DNA from: Shinisaurus crocodilurus
Taxonomy: Eukaryota > Chordata > Lepidosauria > Squamata > Shinisauridae
Direction: 5' to 3'
DNA: 64,000 nucleotides
Assembly: GCA_021292165.1 (NCBI GenBank)
Contig: CM037879.1
Coordinates: 22,241,817-22,305,816, forward strand
Shown here: in pieces, positions 1-9,229 of the stretch
Numbering within the stretch: the first letter of the stretch is position 1
Layout of the letters: each line of letters opens with the position of its first letter
Translations under genes and position numbers: made by a program
Notes under the pieces: generated by a model
Seen by the model: only the letters and a program-made list of their open reading frames with translations
What the model was told of the DNA's origin: nothing
Databases searched by the model: none

Positions 1-68
1 ATTTTAAAAAATTGCTTGTCTTGCAAAACGCTCTCAGACCAAGTTACTTGCAATCCAAGGTATTACTG
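1..68 (-). mobile_element. Tigger-like MITE, cut by window edge
   Basis: The segment is the reverse complement of the first 68 or so bases of the elements at 18244, 45188 and 49836. It ends in ACTG followed by a TA dinucleotide at 69-70, as expected for a Tc1/mariner (Tigger/pogo) target duplication. The rest lies outside the window. Confidence 0.75.
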
Positions 69-70
69 TA

Positions 71-1229
71 GTTTTATTCCGGTAAACCAACAAAGCAGTC
101 CTCGTTAAGCTTTTATAATTAGTTACCTATCTGGCAGGCCTGGTTGGCAGAGCTTAGAAAATCATTGTTTGGTAGGCTTCTTGTTCTCCCAGGATCTCTG
201 GTCAAGCATGTCAAAATCTTACTACTGATAACATTGTACCTAGCAATAGCTCTAGTTCCTTCATCTTAATCGCATCAAAGCACTCTTCGGACTTAGTCAT
301 AGCTTCTGCTCATGACCTCAGGAGGGCCTCTCCGTAACGCAGCCAGGTTTACAGCTTACTTCAGAAGCACCCTTGTAAAGGTTCATCTCCTCATGAGATC
401 ATGAGCTTTTACTTCCAGGAATTAACCAGCCCACCCGTGGCAACCTTCTTTGCCCCAATTCAAGAACACATTTTTGTACTTAAAGCTAGTTTATAGCATG
501 CATAGCTAATCATGCTATCCTTACAGTTAGCATACACAGATTATTATGAACAGCACTCCTATGAAATACAATGGATTTTTAAAATCAACATTATATGTTA
601 CATTCATACTGTGGGACACCCCTAATTTGCATAGCTACTTGACATACACAAATTCACACAGACATATAAATTCGGCACACACACACACACGCCCGGTTCA
701 GACTGAAGCTGCAAAATACTCCAGATTGCATGCAAAATACTCCAAATTAAGCAAAATACGTTGACATACGTTAGAATGATATGCATCACTTATTCTGAGT
801 GCACTGTTTGCATTTGGACCTTTGTGTTGTTTATTGTGAAGAAAATGAAAAATCCAATCTGATTTGCCTTGAGGGGTGTCTACAATGATGTGGTGAAGAA
901 TTTCCCTTTTATCCTGTGGGACAAATGTTAATACCAGCCCCCAAATCCTGTCTTTTAAAAATTTTATTTTATTCTTTGAAAAACTTGCATACCTCCCGTC
1001 TACCATTTTTCCAGAACTGTTTACATAACAGCCCTGTTACGAAGATGAAAAAAAAAACTGATATGAAACCCGCCCTACAAGGTTGTACAAGTCAGCAGGG
1101 GTGCCATTTCTGAGATGGGGGCAAAGAGCGTTTGGAGGCTGCGCATATCTTCATAGCAAAGTTCAAAGGCCTGCTCTTGGATCCACTCAAGATTAAATTG
1201 CCAAAAGCTGAATGTACTTTAAGAACATT
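71..1229. other. No gene recognised; AT-rich unique DNA
   Basis: This stretch holds only short open frames of low quality and a short CA run near 679-690. I recognise no conserved protein, RNA gene or repeat family. Confidence 0.5.
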
Positions 1230-1290
1230 TGTTTTATTTATTTATTTATTTATTACATTTATACCCCGCCTTTTTTCCTACAAGGAACTT
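1230..1290 (-). repeat. SINE tail fragment
   Basis: A TTTA-repeat run is followed by the TATACCCCGCCTTTTTTCC block, which is the reversed 3' tail seen in the full SINE copies at 33798 and 46239. Only the tail is present. Confidence 0.55.
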
Positions 1291-1679
1291 TTCATATCTC
1301 CTAATAATAACCAAAGATATAAGTACACCTGAGGAATAATTCCATCTTTCCAGATACGGGGTGGAGTGATTCTCCCCCCCCCCAACCCCAACAAGTGAGC
1401 AAGGAAGGACATTTTACTCACAGGTAAGAAGCTGGAGTGCTGTGCTGGTCAGTAGGTGCATGAGTAGCCTCCATGCCAATTTAACATCGGGAGGCATCTT
1501 TTGAGGAGCAGGAACACTAACAGAGAGCATGCGGATAGACAGACGGTGTACCAACCCCATCTCTCTGCATTTCTTCCTCTCTGACCTCAGTTCCCCTTTC
1601 CCATGGCTAACCGTTGCACAGGTGCTCTCCAGTAAACCACTGAGCTTTGTTGTTGTTCCTTTTTTAAAGGGCGCTCTCT

Positions 1680-1935
1680 TGTAAAAAATATTTTAAAGGT
1701 GGCTGGGCCGTGTGTAAGGTGGCCACTTACACATTGCCCAAAAAGAGGACCCAGATTTGCATGTGCTCATTTTGTATCTATAGGTGCTAATTTAAGAGAT
1801 AATTATTATAATTTAAATAGAAATACAACCCATCTCACCATCATGGGGAAGACTGTGGCCCGGTGGCCTGTGCGCTGCCCAGGGCTAGTTGTTGACTGGC
1901 AACTTCAAGGCCCGGCCCTCTTCTCCCTTCTTATT
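1680..1935 (+). repeat. Unclassified dispersed repeat, copy 1
   Basis: This segment matches, in opposite orientation, 48360-48645. Shared blocks include AGAGATAATTATTATAATTT-like sequence, a run reading AAATAGAAATACA, and GGGGAAGACTGTG followed by GGTGGCCTGTG. No open frame spans it. I do not recognise the family. Confidence 0.6.
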
Positions 1936-1942
1936 CAACACC

Positions 1943-2343
1943 TGCGATAGTTTAGCTTAGAAGAGAGGCAAGTAAGGGTAGACATAATAGACGTGTACAA
2001 AAATTATGCATGGTGTGGAGAAAGTGGAGAGGGAGACATTTTTCTCCCTCTCCCATAATACTAGAACCCAAGCTGATTGGTGAGATTCAGGTGAGATAAA
2101 AGGAAGGACTTCTTCACACAGAGTATAGTTAAACTTCCACAAGGTGTAGTGATGGTCACCACTTTGGATGGCTTTAAAAGGGGATCGGACAAATTCATGC
2201 AGGAGAAGGCTATCGATGGATACTAGTCCCGATGGCTACATGCTACTTCTAGTATCAGAGGCAGGACACCTATGTACACCAGTTGCTGGGGAACATGGGC
2301 GGGGGGAGGGATGCTGTTGCACTCATGTCCTGCTGCTTGTGGG
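1943..2343 (+). mobile_element. L2-type LINE 3' region, sense
   Basis: The segment holds the L2 3' sequence also present at 20948 and 63465, including the blocks TTTAAAAGG, CCTATGTACACC and GTTGCTGGGGAACATG. It stops before the usual terminal part (AACAGAATGCTGGACTAGATGG) and meets an inverted copy of the same family at about 2344. Confidence 0.75.
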
Positions 2344-2850
2344 TGGCCATCACTACATCTTGTGGAAGTGAATTCCATAGTTTAAGTATGTGCCATGTGA
2401 AGAAGCCCTTCCTTTTATCTGTCTTGACCCTCCCACCAATCAGCTTCATGGGATGACCCCAGGTGAGGGAGAAAAATGTCTCCCTGTCCACTTTCTCCAC
2501 ACCATGCATAATTTTGTACACCTCTACCATGTCTCCCCTTACTCACCCTTTTTCTAAGCTAATCAATCCCAGAGTTTGTAAACTTTCCTCATAGGGGATT
2601 TGCTCCAGCCCCTTGATCATTTCAGTTGCCCTTTTTCTCCTGCCCTTTCCCCAACTCTACAATATCCTTTTTTAGGTGTGGTGACCAGAACTGTATACAG
2701 TATCCCATAGTGTGGTTGCACCATAGATTTGTGTAAGGGCAGTATGATATTGGCAATTTTATTTTCAATTCCTTTCCTAATTATGCCTAACATGGAGTTT
2801 GCCTTTTTCACAGCACACACACTGCGTTGACATTTTCATTGAACTGTACA
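2344..2850 (-). mobile_element. L2-type LINE 3' region, antisense
   Basis: Reading on the minus strand, this starts further 5' in the element than the sense copy next to it. The two overlap for about 200 bases (reversed at 2345-2560 against 1955-2165), so the pair could fold into a hairpin. Confidence 0.75.
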
Positions 2851-2929
2851 AGTTGCAGAATTCCACTTTTGGTTCCAAATTTTAAATCTTTTTAGCATAG
2901 AGCACACAGAGCCCTAGGCATGCACTTTA

Positions 2930-3055
2930 GGGTGCAATCTTATGCATGTTTAGAGAGAGGGAAAAGTCCTACAACTCCCAGCACAGGTGGCTGGGGGTAT
3001 GCTAGGAATTCTAGGACTTTTTTTCTGTCTAAATATTCATAGGATTGTGCCCTTC
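2930..3055. mobile_element. Foldback MITE, GTGCAATCCTATGCA family
   Basis: Imperfect inverted termini (GGGTGCAATCTTATGCATG and the complement of ATAGGATTGTGCCC) flank inner arms containing TACAACTCCCAGCA. Relatives are at 20266, 40903 and 57215. Confidence 0.7.
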
Positions 3056-4365
3056 TGACCTCGGAGTGCCCTCCCTCTGCCCTCACAGCTGGCGTGGTGG
3101 TTCTTTCTGCGCTAGCTATGGCTCCGAGGTCAGAAGACTGACCTCGGAGCTGGTGTTGAGTGGGTGTTCTCTGGGGTGGGCAGGGCAGGAGAGAGGCTCC
3201 GCCAGCATATGAAGTATCCTAGCGGTGTCTCAGCCTGTCCTCCTTGTGAGCTGTGTGGCAAAAGACTTACCGGTACATGGCTGAAATCGGCCGTCTAAGT
3301 CTTTTGTAGGGCAAGGGAAGTGCAAGGGCAATCCTTGCCTCCGCGCTCCCCCCGCCCTCCATGGGATGTCCGTAAACGTCCCAGTTCAGAGGGTTACGGG
3401 AGGCCACATGGGATCGCACTGCCTGTCAACTAACATTTCACGAAGTTCACACAAATTAATCAACTAGGATAGCTGGAAACACGTGCTTTGATTTCTGCCA
3501 AGTCCACAGTGAGGAAAAGCAGGTTCCAAAACAAAAACAAAAAGGAGGGTGCACGAGCGAATCACGTCTCTCTCCCTCAAGGGATGCATACACACATGCT
3601 GGGCCCATAGCCAGGGCTGGGCTGGGCGGCCTGCCCACCCCCACTTTCTCTGCCCCCCAAATTTTTTTTTTAACTATCAGATTTTATTTATTTATTTATT
3701 TAATTGCAGTATTTGTATACTGCTCCATATCTAAGCAGATTTCGGAGCGGTGAACCATAAGAAGAAGAAAAAACATAAAAGAATAAATACAACGCATAGA
3801 AAACAACTCGCAAGGGAGGCTGGTGACTCCTGTCAGTGGGGCTCCTCATCCATTGCAGTTTTTATTCTGAGCTCCATAGGGGCTATCCATGGTGAATGTT
3901 CGAGGGTAAGGGTCTTCTGGGTCGTTCCATGGTCAACTGTCCGGTTAGTAAACTTTTTTGTATTTCTGGCTTTGGTTTTCCAAAAGAAACAAAGAACTTA
4001 AAACTCAGAAACTATCTAACATAGAGGGCTCTGTTACATATGTGCAAAATAGAATCAAAGCAATCAATCAGTATGAGAAATAAAGACTGCCTCGGTCGGA
4101 TAAAGTAGAAGAAATTCTGGCCATGGATGGAGGAATCTACACCACCAATTATGTGACAGACGGATGGACACTGAAAGACCTCAAATGTAGATAAGGAATT
4201 ATGCCAATGTATTAGTTTAAGTTAGTGTAGATCTGTAACTGTATTAGTTAGAAAATCTTGAAATCTTGAAATTTGGGTGGCGAATTTGTAACGCGTTTTC
4301 ACGGCGGGTTGTACAGAATATTGTTTTTAGTAGTATGATTTATTTATAATAAAAAAAATCTGGAT
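3056..4365. other. No gene recognised
   Basis: This stretch is mostly unique sequence. It includes a TTTA-rich tail at about 3675-3705 that probably belongs to a reversed retroposon. Short open frames are present but none resembles a known protein. Confidence 0.4.
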
Positions 4366-5180
4366 TGAAGCGAAAAAAGACAACCTTAAGATGATGTGGG
4401 AAATGGAATTTGAGGAGGAGATATCAAATGCGGGGTGGAGAAATATTTGGGGCAGACGTATATTAAGAAATATGTCAGTAAGGATAAAAGAGAATTTTTT
4501 AAAAACTGTTTGGAGATGGTATTTGACTCCAGTAAGATTAAATAAAATAGATAGTAATTGTGCTCCATTGTGTTGGAGAAGATGTCAGGAACTTGGTACT
4601 TATGCTCATATGTGGTGGAGCTGTAAAAGCGTATTGGATTTCTGGAATAAAATTTTTGGAGAAATTTCACTAATTATTGGTATTAATGTGGAGGTCTGTC
4701 CAAAATTAGCATTGTTATCAATAACGGAGAAACTTTTGTGCTCACAAGAGAAAAAGGAACTAATTGTAAGTTTATTAGCGGCAGGGAGATTATTGATTGC
4801 AAGGAATTGGAAAGTTCAACATCAGTATTTAATAATAGACTGGTATAAAGAGGTTTGGGATATTGCTTTAAATGATAAACTAACATGTAGTATTAAATGT
4901 AAAAGGGGACAATTAAAGAAAAATAATTTTAAGGAAATATGGGGGTCATTTTTAGATTATGTTTTAGTAAAGGGGAAAGGGAGTAAGCCATGTCATGATA
5001 TGATGTATTTTTGGAATATAGATTAATAATGGATTATGTGGATAGAATTGGTTTTGGCCCCGGGGTGACGGGTGCACTTGTAGTGTATGATTTGTAGGTT
5101 TATGTTTTTTTGTGTGTATGTGTGTTCTTTAAAAATATAAATAAAAATTATATAAAAAATAAAAAAAATAAAAAATCTAT
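4366..5180 (+). mobile_element. 5'-truncated L1-type LINE, ORF2 C-terminus
   Basis: An open frame at 4391-5026 encodes 211 residues ending in a stop. It contains RWYLTPVRLNK, then CWRRC, then GTYAHMWWSCKSV about 12 residues later. This order of cysteines, histidine and tryptophans is typical of the end of L1 ORF2. A short 3' untranslated region and an A-rich tail (AAATAAAAATTATATAAAAA and following) close the element near 5180. The reverse transcriptase and endonuclease domains are missing, so it cannot move by itself. The lack of stops over 211 codons suggests a fairly young insertion. No host function is implied. Confidence 0.85.
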
Positions 5181-5312
5181 TACTAAAAATCTATTCCCAA
5201 AATAGGCCCGCCACCATGGATAGCTCCTAAAAGCTCAGAATTAAAGCTGCATTGGATAAGGAGCTCCACTGACACAGGAGAGTCACCAGCCTCCCCTGGA
5301 AACAAGGCATCA

Positions 5313-5328
5313 TTAAAACGGTGCACAA
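5313..5328 (+). repeat. 16-bp direct repeat, left copy
   Basis: TTAAAACGGTGCACAA occurs here and again at 6025-6040, on either side of the CpG island. The cause is unknown. Confidence 0.7.
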
Positions 5329-5339
5329 CTTTGTCTCTA

Positions 5340-5875
5340 AAAAAGACCTGCAAACCAGATGGCCCTCGCCGCCCGCCCCGCCCGCTCGGAGCATTTGGGC
5401 TGGCTACGGGCCTGGCACGTGTCCTTTTCAGGGAAGTCGCGATGTTCCCCCTCCCCGCTGCTAGCAGATCGCTCTTGGTACGGCCCGGCCTCCCCCACGC
5501 TGCCCTGGTGGCAACTCCCAGGAAGTCTGCGGGGCGTGGAAGGGCCGGGCCGGGGGCTTTGCTCTGGTGGAAGAAACGGCTTCTCCCGGCGTCAGTCTGG
5601 AAAGGGCAGGGCGAGGTATGCACCGCTGGCCAGATGCGGTACGCACTGCTGCCCTTACTTTTGGGGGCATCGGGGCGCTGCTGGGGAGTAACCCCCTTTG
5701 AGCCCCGTGGTGGGGATTGACTCCCGACTAAAAGACGCAGGCAAGGGGGAATCGGGCCGCACCGTTTGGGGTTCCCGAAAGGAGGCTGCACGGAGTTTGG
5801 TCGAGCCTGGGAGCTGGTGGGGCGGCTGCTCCCCTTCCTACTTGCTTTTTAGAAAGCGAAAGATGGCTGCATGCG
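5340..5875. promoter_or_regulatory. CpG island, likely promoter of the small KPWE gene
   Basis: The stretch is strongly GC-rich and dense in CpG against AT-rich surroundings, with Sp1-like boxes such as CCCGCCCCGCCCG near 5368. A GC-rich stretch of this size in a vertebrate usually marks a transcription start. The nearest gene is the plus-strand exon beginning near 7250. GCGAG|GTATGC near 5613 could be a splice donor for a non-coding first exon. Long open frames here on both strands are probably composition artefacts. Confidence 0.7.
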
Positions 5876-5879
5876 GTCA

Positions 5880-5905
5880 AGAGAGAGAGAGAGAGAGAGA
5901 GAGAG
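5880..5905 (+). repeat. GA microsatellite
   Basis: A GA-dinucleotide run at the edge of the CpG island. Confidence 0.9.
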
Positions 5906-6024
5906 GAGGGTTCTTCATCTTCCCCTCCCGCCACGCTCCAAATTTTATTAAAGCCTTGCCTTATCGTCCTTACATAAGTGAAATTATGAGCTTTGTTGTT
6001 CTTCATCCGAGGGGAAGAGCGTGG

Positions 6025-6040
6025 TTAAAACGGTGCACAA
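6025..6040 (+). repeat. 16-bp direct repeat, right copy
   Basis: Exact match to 5313-5328. Confidence 0.7.
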
Positions 6041-6100
6041 TTTTGGCTGGGCCATGCTGGGAGTTGTAGTCCAGCACATCTGGAGGACGCCCGATTGGGG
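6041..6100 (-). mobile_element. hAT-like foldback MITE, half copy
   Basis: One arm of the foldback family is present, with GCATGCTGGGAGTTGTAGTCC-like sequence followed by CACATCTGGAGGA. The other arm is missing. Confidence 0.55.
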
Positions 6101-6317
6101 GAGGCGGTCTCAAGAGTGTTTGGCTAAAACAAATGCATAATAAGTGCTTCTGCCCTGACATGCTGCCTAGAAATACTTTAAATAAAGCAAACATAAAAGG
6201 GGATAGATTCCCTTTCGGATTAGGAGCTCTGCTGAGGACCCACTTACCTGTCCCTGCTGTTGTGTCTTTCCAATACTTTGTAGTTGTCAGTTCCTGCCCA
6301 CTTTCATTGCCTGTGAG

Positions 6318-6432
6318 GGTAGACAACGCTGTGCCCTCCGGATGCTTTGGACTACAACTCTCATAATCCCTAACCTTTGGTCCTACTGCCTGGGGCTGAT
6401 GGGAATAGTCTAAAACATCTGAAGGACACCAA
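6318..6432. mobile_element. Diverged hAT-like foldback MITE
   Basis: Arms GCCCTCCGGATGCTTTGGACT and AGTCTAAAACATCTGAAGG are imperfectly inverted around a centre with TACAACTCTCATAATCCC. It lies between the CpG island and the small gene's exon. Confidence 0.55.
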
Positions 6433-6859
6433 ATCCAGATTCTGGGCAAGTGGGGCTGGAATCCAAAGGGTCCCTTAAATTTTGCAAGTGTCCCTGCGAT
6501 GATAGCGTCTCAGGAACATGCAAAAGTTCCCATTTCCTGGAGTAATTGCTCTATATAGCTATACTCTATATACCTGCATACTTTCCTGCCCAGGAAGAAA
6601 TTTTTAACCCCTTAGAAGTCCCACCTTAAAAACGGAGGTTTCCTCTTTGACAGATCAGCTAATCTGTCAAAGAGCAACCCCCCCCCCCTTGTAAATGGGA
6701 AGTTTTGCATGTTCCCAAGATGCTAGCACATCACAGGTACTGTTGAGGGCAGAAGCTGAAATGTTTAGCTCGAAATATATTTGGAAATCACTCTGTTAGT
6801 CTATTTTTCACACACACACGCCAGTTTTAAGGGTAAAACCCTCTCGGCAGCTTCCAGTA

Positions 6860-7165
6860 GTCCATAAAACATAATCAAACACACAAAATGTTAAAAAGCA
6901 CAAATAATAATAAACAAATGAAAACAAAAATACAAATATTAAAATTCCTTATAGCAGGTACAGCTAAAACCATTTCCACTTAGCAACCAAATAAACCAAT
7001 TTAGGAGAAAGCCACTTAGAACAGATACTGTTTAAGACTCTCCTAAAGGCCTGGAACGATGCACCCCAAGATGGCATGTATTTCACAGACGTGGGGCCAC
7101 CACTGAAAAAGGCTTCTCCCTTGTGCCTACCAACCTAGTGGTTTTCAGGGGTGGGTGGGGGAGTT
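6860..7165 (-). repeat. Unclassified LINE-like 3' repeat
   Basis: This resembles, at low identity, parts of 20000-20460 and 46490-46770. All three share a block like TTTCACAGACGTGGGGCCACCACT followed by a GGCTTCTCC-like or GAAGGCC-like stretch. It is probably an old L2/CR1-type tail read in reverse. Confidence 0.45.
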
Positions 7166-7241
7166 AGTATGGGCAGGCTGCTAATGGGTGAATGAGGTCC
7201 TTCAAAATGTCTCTTCTTTTTTGGCTTTGGAGGCCCTCTCC

Positions 7242-7249
7242 TTTCTTCT
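7242..7249 (+). promoter_or_regulatory. Splice acceptor before the KPWE exon
   Basis: A run of pyrimidines (CCTCTCCTTTCTTCTAG) precedes the exon. It is a good acceptor and implies an upstream first exon, plausibly in the CpG island. Confidence 0.5.
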
Positions 7250-7318
7250 AGCATCCAAGCGAATGTTGCACATTAGACAGCAGCTCCTTGCAGCACACCG
7301 ACAGTCTTCTACTCACTG

Positions 7319-7564
7319 ATGATGGCGGACACAACAAGCTCACTTCCTGATACCGTGGAAGGTATAAAGGAAGAGACCCCAGAGGGCTCTGCCAGCCAAC
7401 CTCATGCTCCAGATACTTCAGTGTCTTTTTCTGAGATCTTTCGCCTGGTCCAGGCTGGGAAAGACATTCCTGGACTACAGAAGCTGAACATCACTGCAAC
7501 AAATGGGAGCCCGACACCATCTCAAATGGCCCGGAGACCCAAGCCTTGGGAGAACAAGCCGTGA
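7319..7564 (+). CDS. PEX39: Small KPWE-motif protein, candidate PEX39
   Basis: The frame encodes 81 residues, or 80 if the second ATG at 7322 is used. That second ATG has A at -3 and G at +4 and is the better Kozak match. A TAG in frame at 7274-7276 rules out a start further upstream in this exon. An acidic, serine-rich N-terminus of about 35 residues is followed by SFSEIFRLVQAGKDIPGLQ, then a short linker with SPTPSQ, and a C-terminal RRPKPWENKP. The pairing of a FxxIxxLVQxGxxxPGL helix with a terminal RPKPWE matches human C6orf226, named PEX39, which helps import PTS2 cargo into peroxisomes with PEX7. The human protein is about 100 residues, so this one is slightly shorter. A pyrimidine-rich acceptor (CTTTCTTCTAG) ends at 7249, so a non-coding first exon is likely. 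Family assignment is from memory; orthologue against paralogue cannot be settled here. Confidence 0.75.
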   Translation: MMADTTSSLPDTVEGIKEETPEGSASQPHAPDTSVSFSEIFRLVQAGKDIPGLQKLNITATNGSPTPSQMARRPKPWENKP

Positions 7565-7772
7565 TGAATGGAAGACCCCTTTTGCCTTACTTCTCCACCA
7601 AAAAGAAGTGAGATTTACCAAAAACCTGTTCGATTTGTGGACTTGCAGAGTGGTGTGCACATGCGATGTAACACCCATAATGGATTTTTAATCCTGCTGA
7701 TTTGCAGGGTCATAAATCTTGTGGACAAGAGGCTCCCATGGCGTTGAGAGAACAGATTGTGTAAAAGTTGTA

Positions 7773-7778
7773 ATTAAA
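7773..7778 (+). other. Poly(A) signal ATTAAA of the KPWE gene
   Basis: ATTAAA, the common variant signal, lies about 210 bases after the stop codon and is followed by a T-rich stretch. It is the best candidate for the transcript end. Confidence 0.5.
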
Positions 7779-7799
7779 GTGTACTTTACTAAAATGTAC

Positions 7800-8487
7800 T
7801 TTAGATGCCCCTTCAGTTATTTAAAATCATAGAGTAGTACTAAAAAACCCAGAATACAGTTCTGCACCAAGGCAATTAAAAATCTGCATCCAGAACAGCT
7901 GATTGAGACTTGTATAATTATGCAAATTAAACCCATTTTTTATGTTATCTTATTTTGCTTAAGTTATTGTACTTTTGTTAATCACAAGAGAGGCAAGGAC
8001 ACTGAAACCTCCATTCCATGTCTTACTCAGTTGCCACCGTTGAAATTTCAGCAACTCTCACCCACACATTTCCAAGTATATCTTTGCAGACGTGAGGGCT
8101 AGAATGCGCTTTTAAAAAAGGAAAGAAAGGAAGCTGAGATTTTTCTGAAAGAGAACTTGGCTTTTCTCTGTGTTCCTATAGAATCGTGGCATACACAAAT
8201 CCCCGAACCTATTCCACCATCAACCATTTTGGCTTCTTTTTCACAACTTTAGGGAGGATGGGTTTCCTACAGAAGGTTTTTGGGGTGCTGGCTTATTTTT
8301 GCATCCTAACAAATAGAATTGGGTTTTCCTTGTTAGACTCTTCAAGGACTGTTCTTTTACAAAGTGGGCATTTCATATAAGAAGCTCTGAGCATGGATGC
8401 AAATCCCAGTAAGGTAATAGTGCCTTCTTACATGAGAGCTACTGAATATCTGGATCCCGGGTCCAGCCTATCATATTATGCAAATAT
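7800..8487. other. No gene recognised
   Basis: AT-rich sequence without a recognised repeat family or conserved open frame. Confidence 0.4.
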
Positions 8488-9030
8488 GAGAGTGAGTGTG
8501 GTGTAGTGGACAGTGTGTGGAACTGGGGTGGGTAAACCCAGCTTTAAATCCCCACTCAACCATGAAGCTCACTGGAAGACCTTGGACCAGTCACTGTCTC
8601 TCAGGCTGGGTTCAGACAACACGACAACCCACATTCAACTGTTGAGAATGGGTTGAGTGTAGGTTGTTGTTGAAACATGGGTTATCATGGTGCCTGAACC
8701 CAGCCATGCTAACAAACCATAGTTTGTTAACCACAAACAACCCATGAAGAGAATCCATGGTTTGTTGCTGGGTTGTGAACTGTGTGTCGTTTGTGGTTAA
8801 CAAAACATGGTTTGTTAGCATGGCTGGGTTCCGACTACATGAACCCACATTTCAACAACCCATGGTTCAATGACAACAACGACTGGGTTCAGACAACAAA
8901 TTGTGTTGTCTGAACCCAGTCACTTGCCTGACCTACCTCACAGGGTGGTTGTGTGAAGATATAATGATGTATTGGGCTGAACCATGTATGTTCCCTTGAG
9001 CATGTTGGAGGAAAGGTGAGATGTAAATGA
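8488..9030 (+). mobile_element. tRNA-derived SINE, interrupted
   Basis: The SINE head (GTGTGGTGTAGTGG, then AATCCCCACTCAACCATGAAG, then CAGTCACTGTCTCTCAG) is interrupted near 8606. It resumes near 8926 with CTGACCTACCTCACAGGGT and a tail in which the usual GGCGGGATATAAAT block has decayed. The first block has the position and form of a pol III A box. The inserted DNA is the foldback element at 8607-8921. Confidence 0.75.
8607..8921. mobile_element. Foldback MITE inside a SINE
   Basis: Terminal inverted repeats CTGGGTTCAGACAACAC and GTGTTGTCTGAACCCAG bracket about 315 bases that are themselves made of inverted blocks of AACCCATG- and CATGGTTTGTTAGCATGG-type sequence. It has no open frame. The exact target duplication is unclear. 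Confidence 0.75.
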
Positions 9031-9229
9031 ATAAAACAGAGTAGAACTTACTTGGTTTTTGCTATCGCTTCAAACAAAGAATCTTTAAGGCTTTAGACTC
9101 ACCTATAAATTAAATCCTTCCTAATTAGAAGAATGATTTGATAATAACATGATGGTGTGTTGATGATAATAAAACTTACATTTGATAGCAATTTTTTAAA
9201 AAAAATATTTTTCTTTTTCTTGGAACAGA

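Noticed and set aside
5183..5791. Open frames of 110-202 codons in the CpG island on both strands
   Set aside because: GC-rich DNA lacks stop codons by composition. The translations are proline-, arginine- and glycine-rich with no domain and overlap on both strands.
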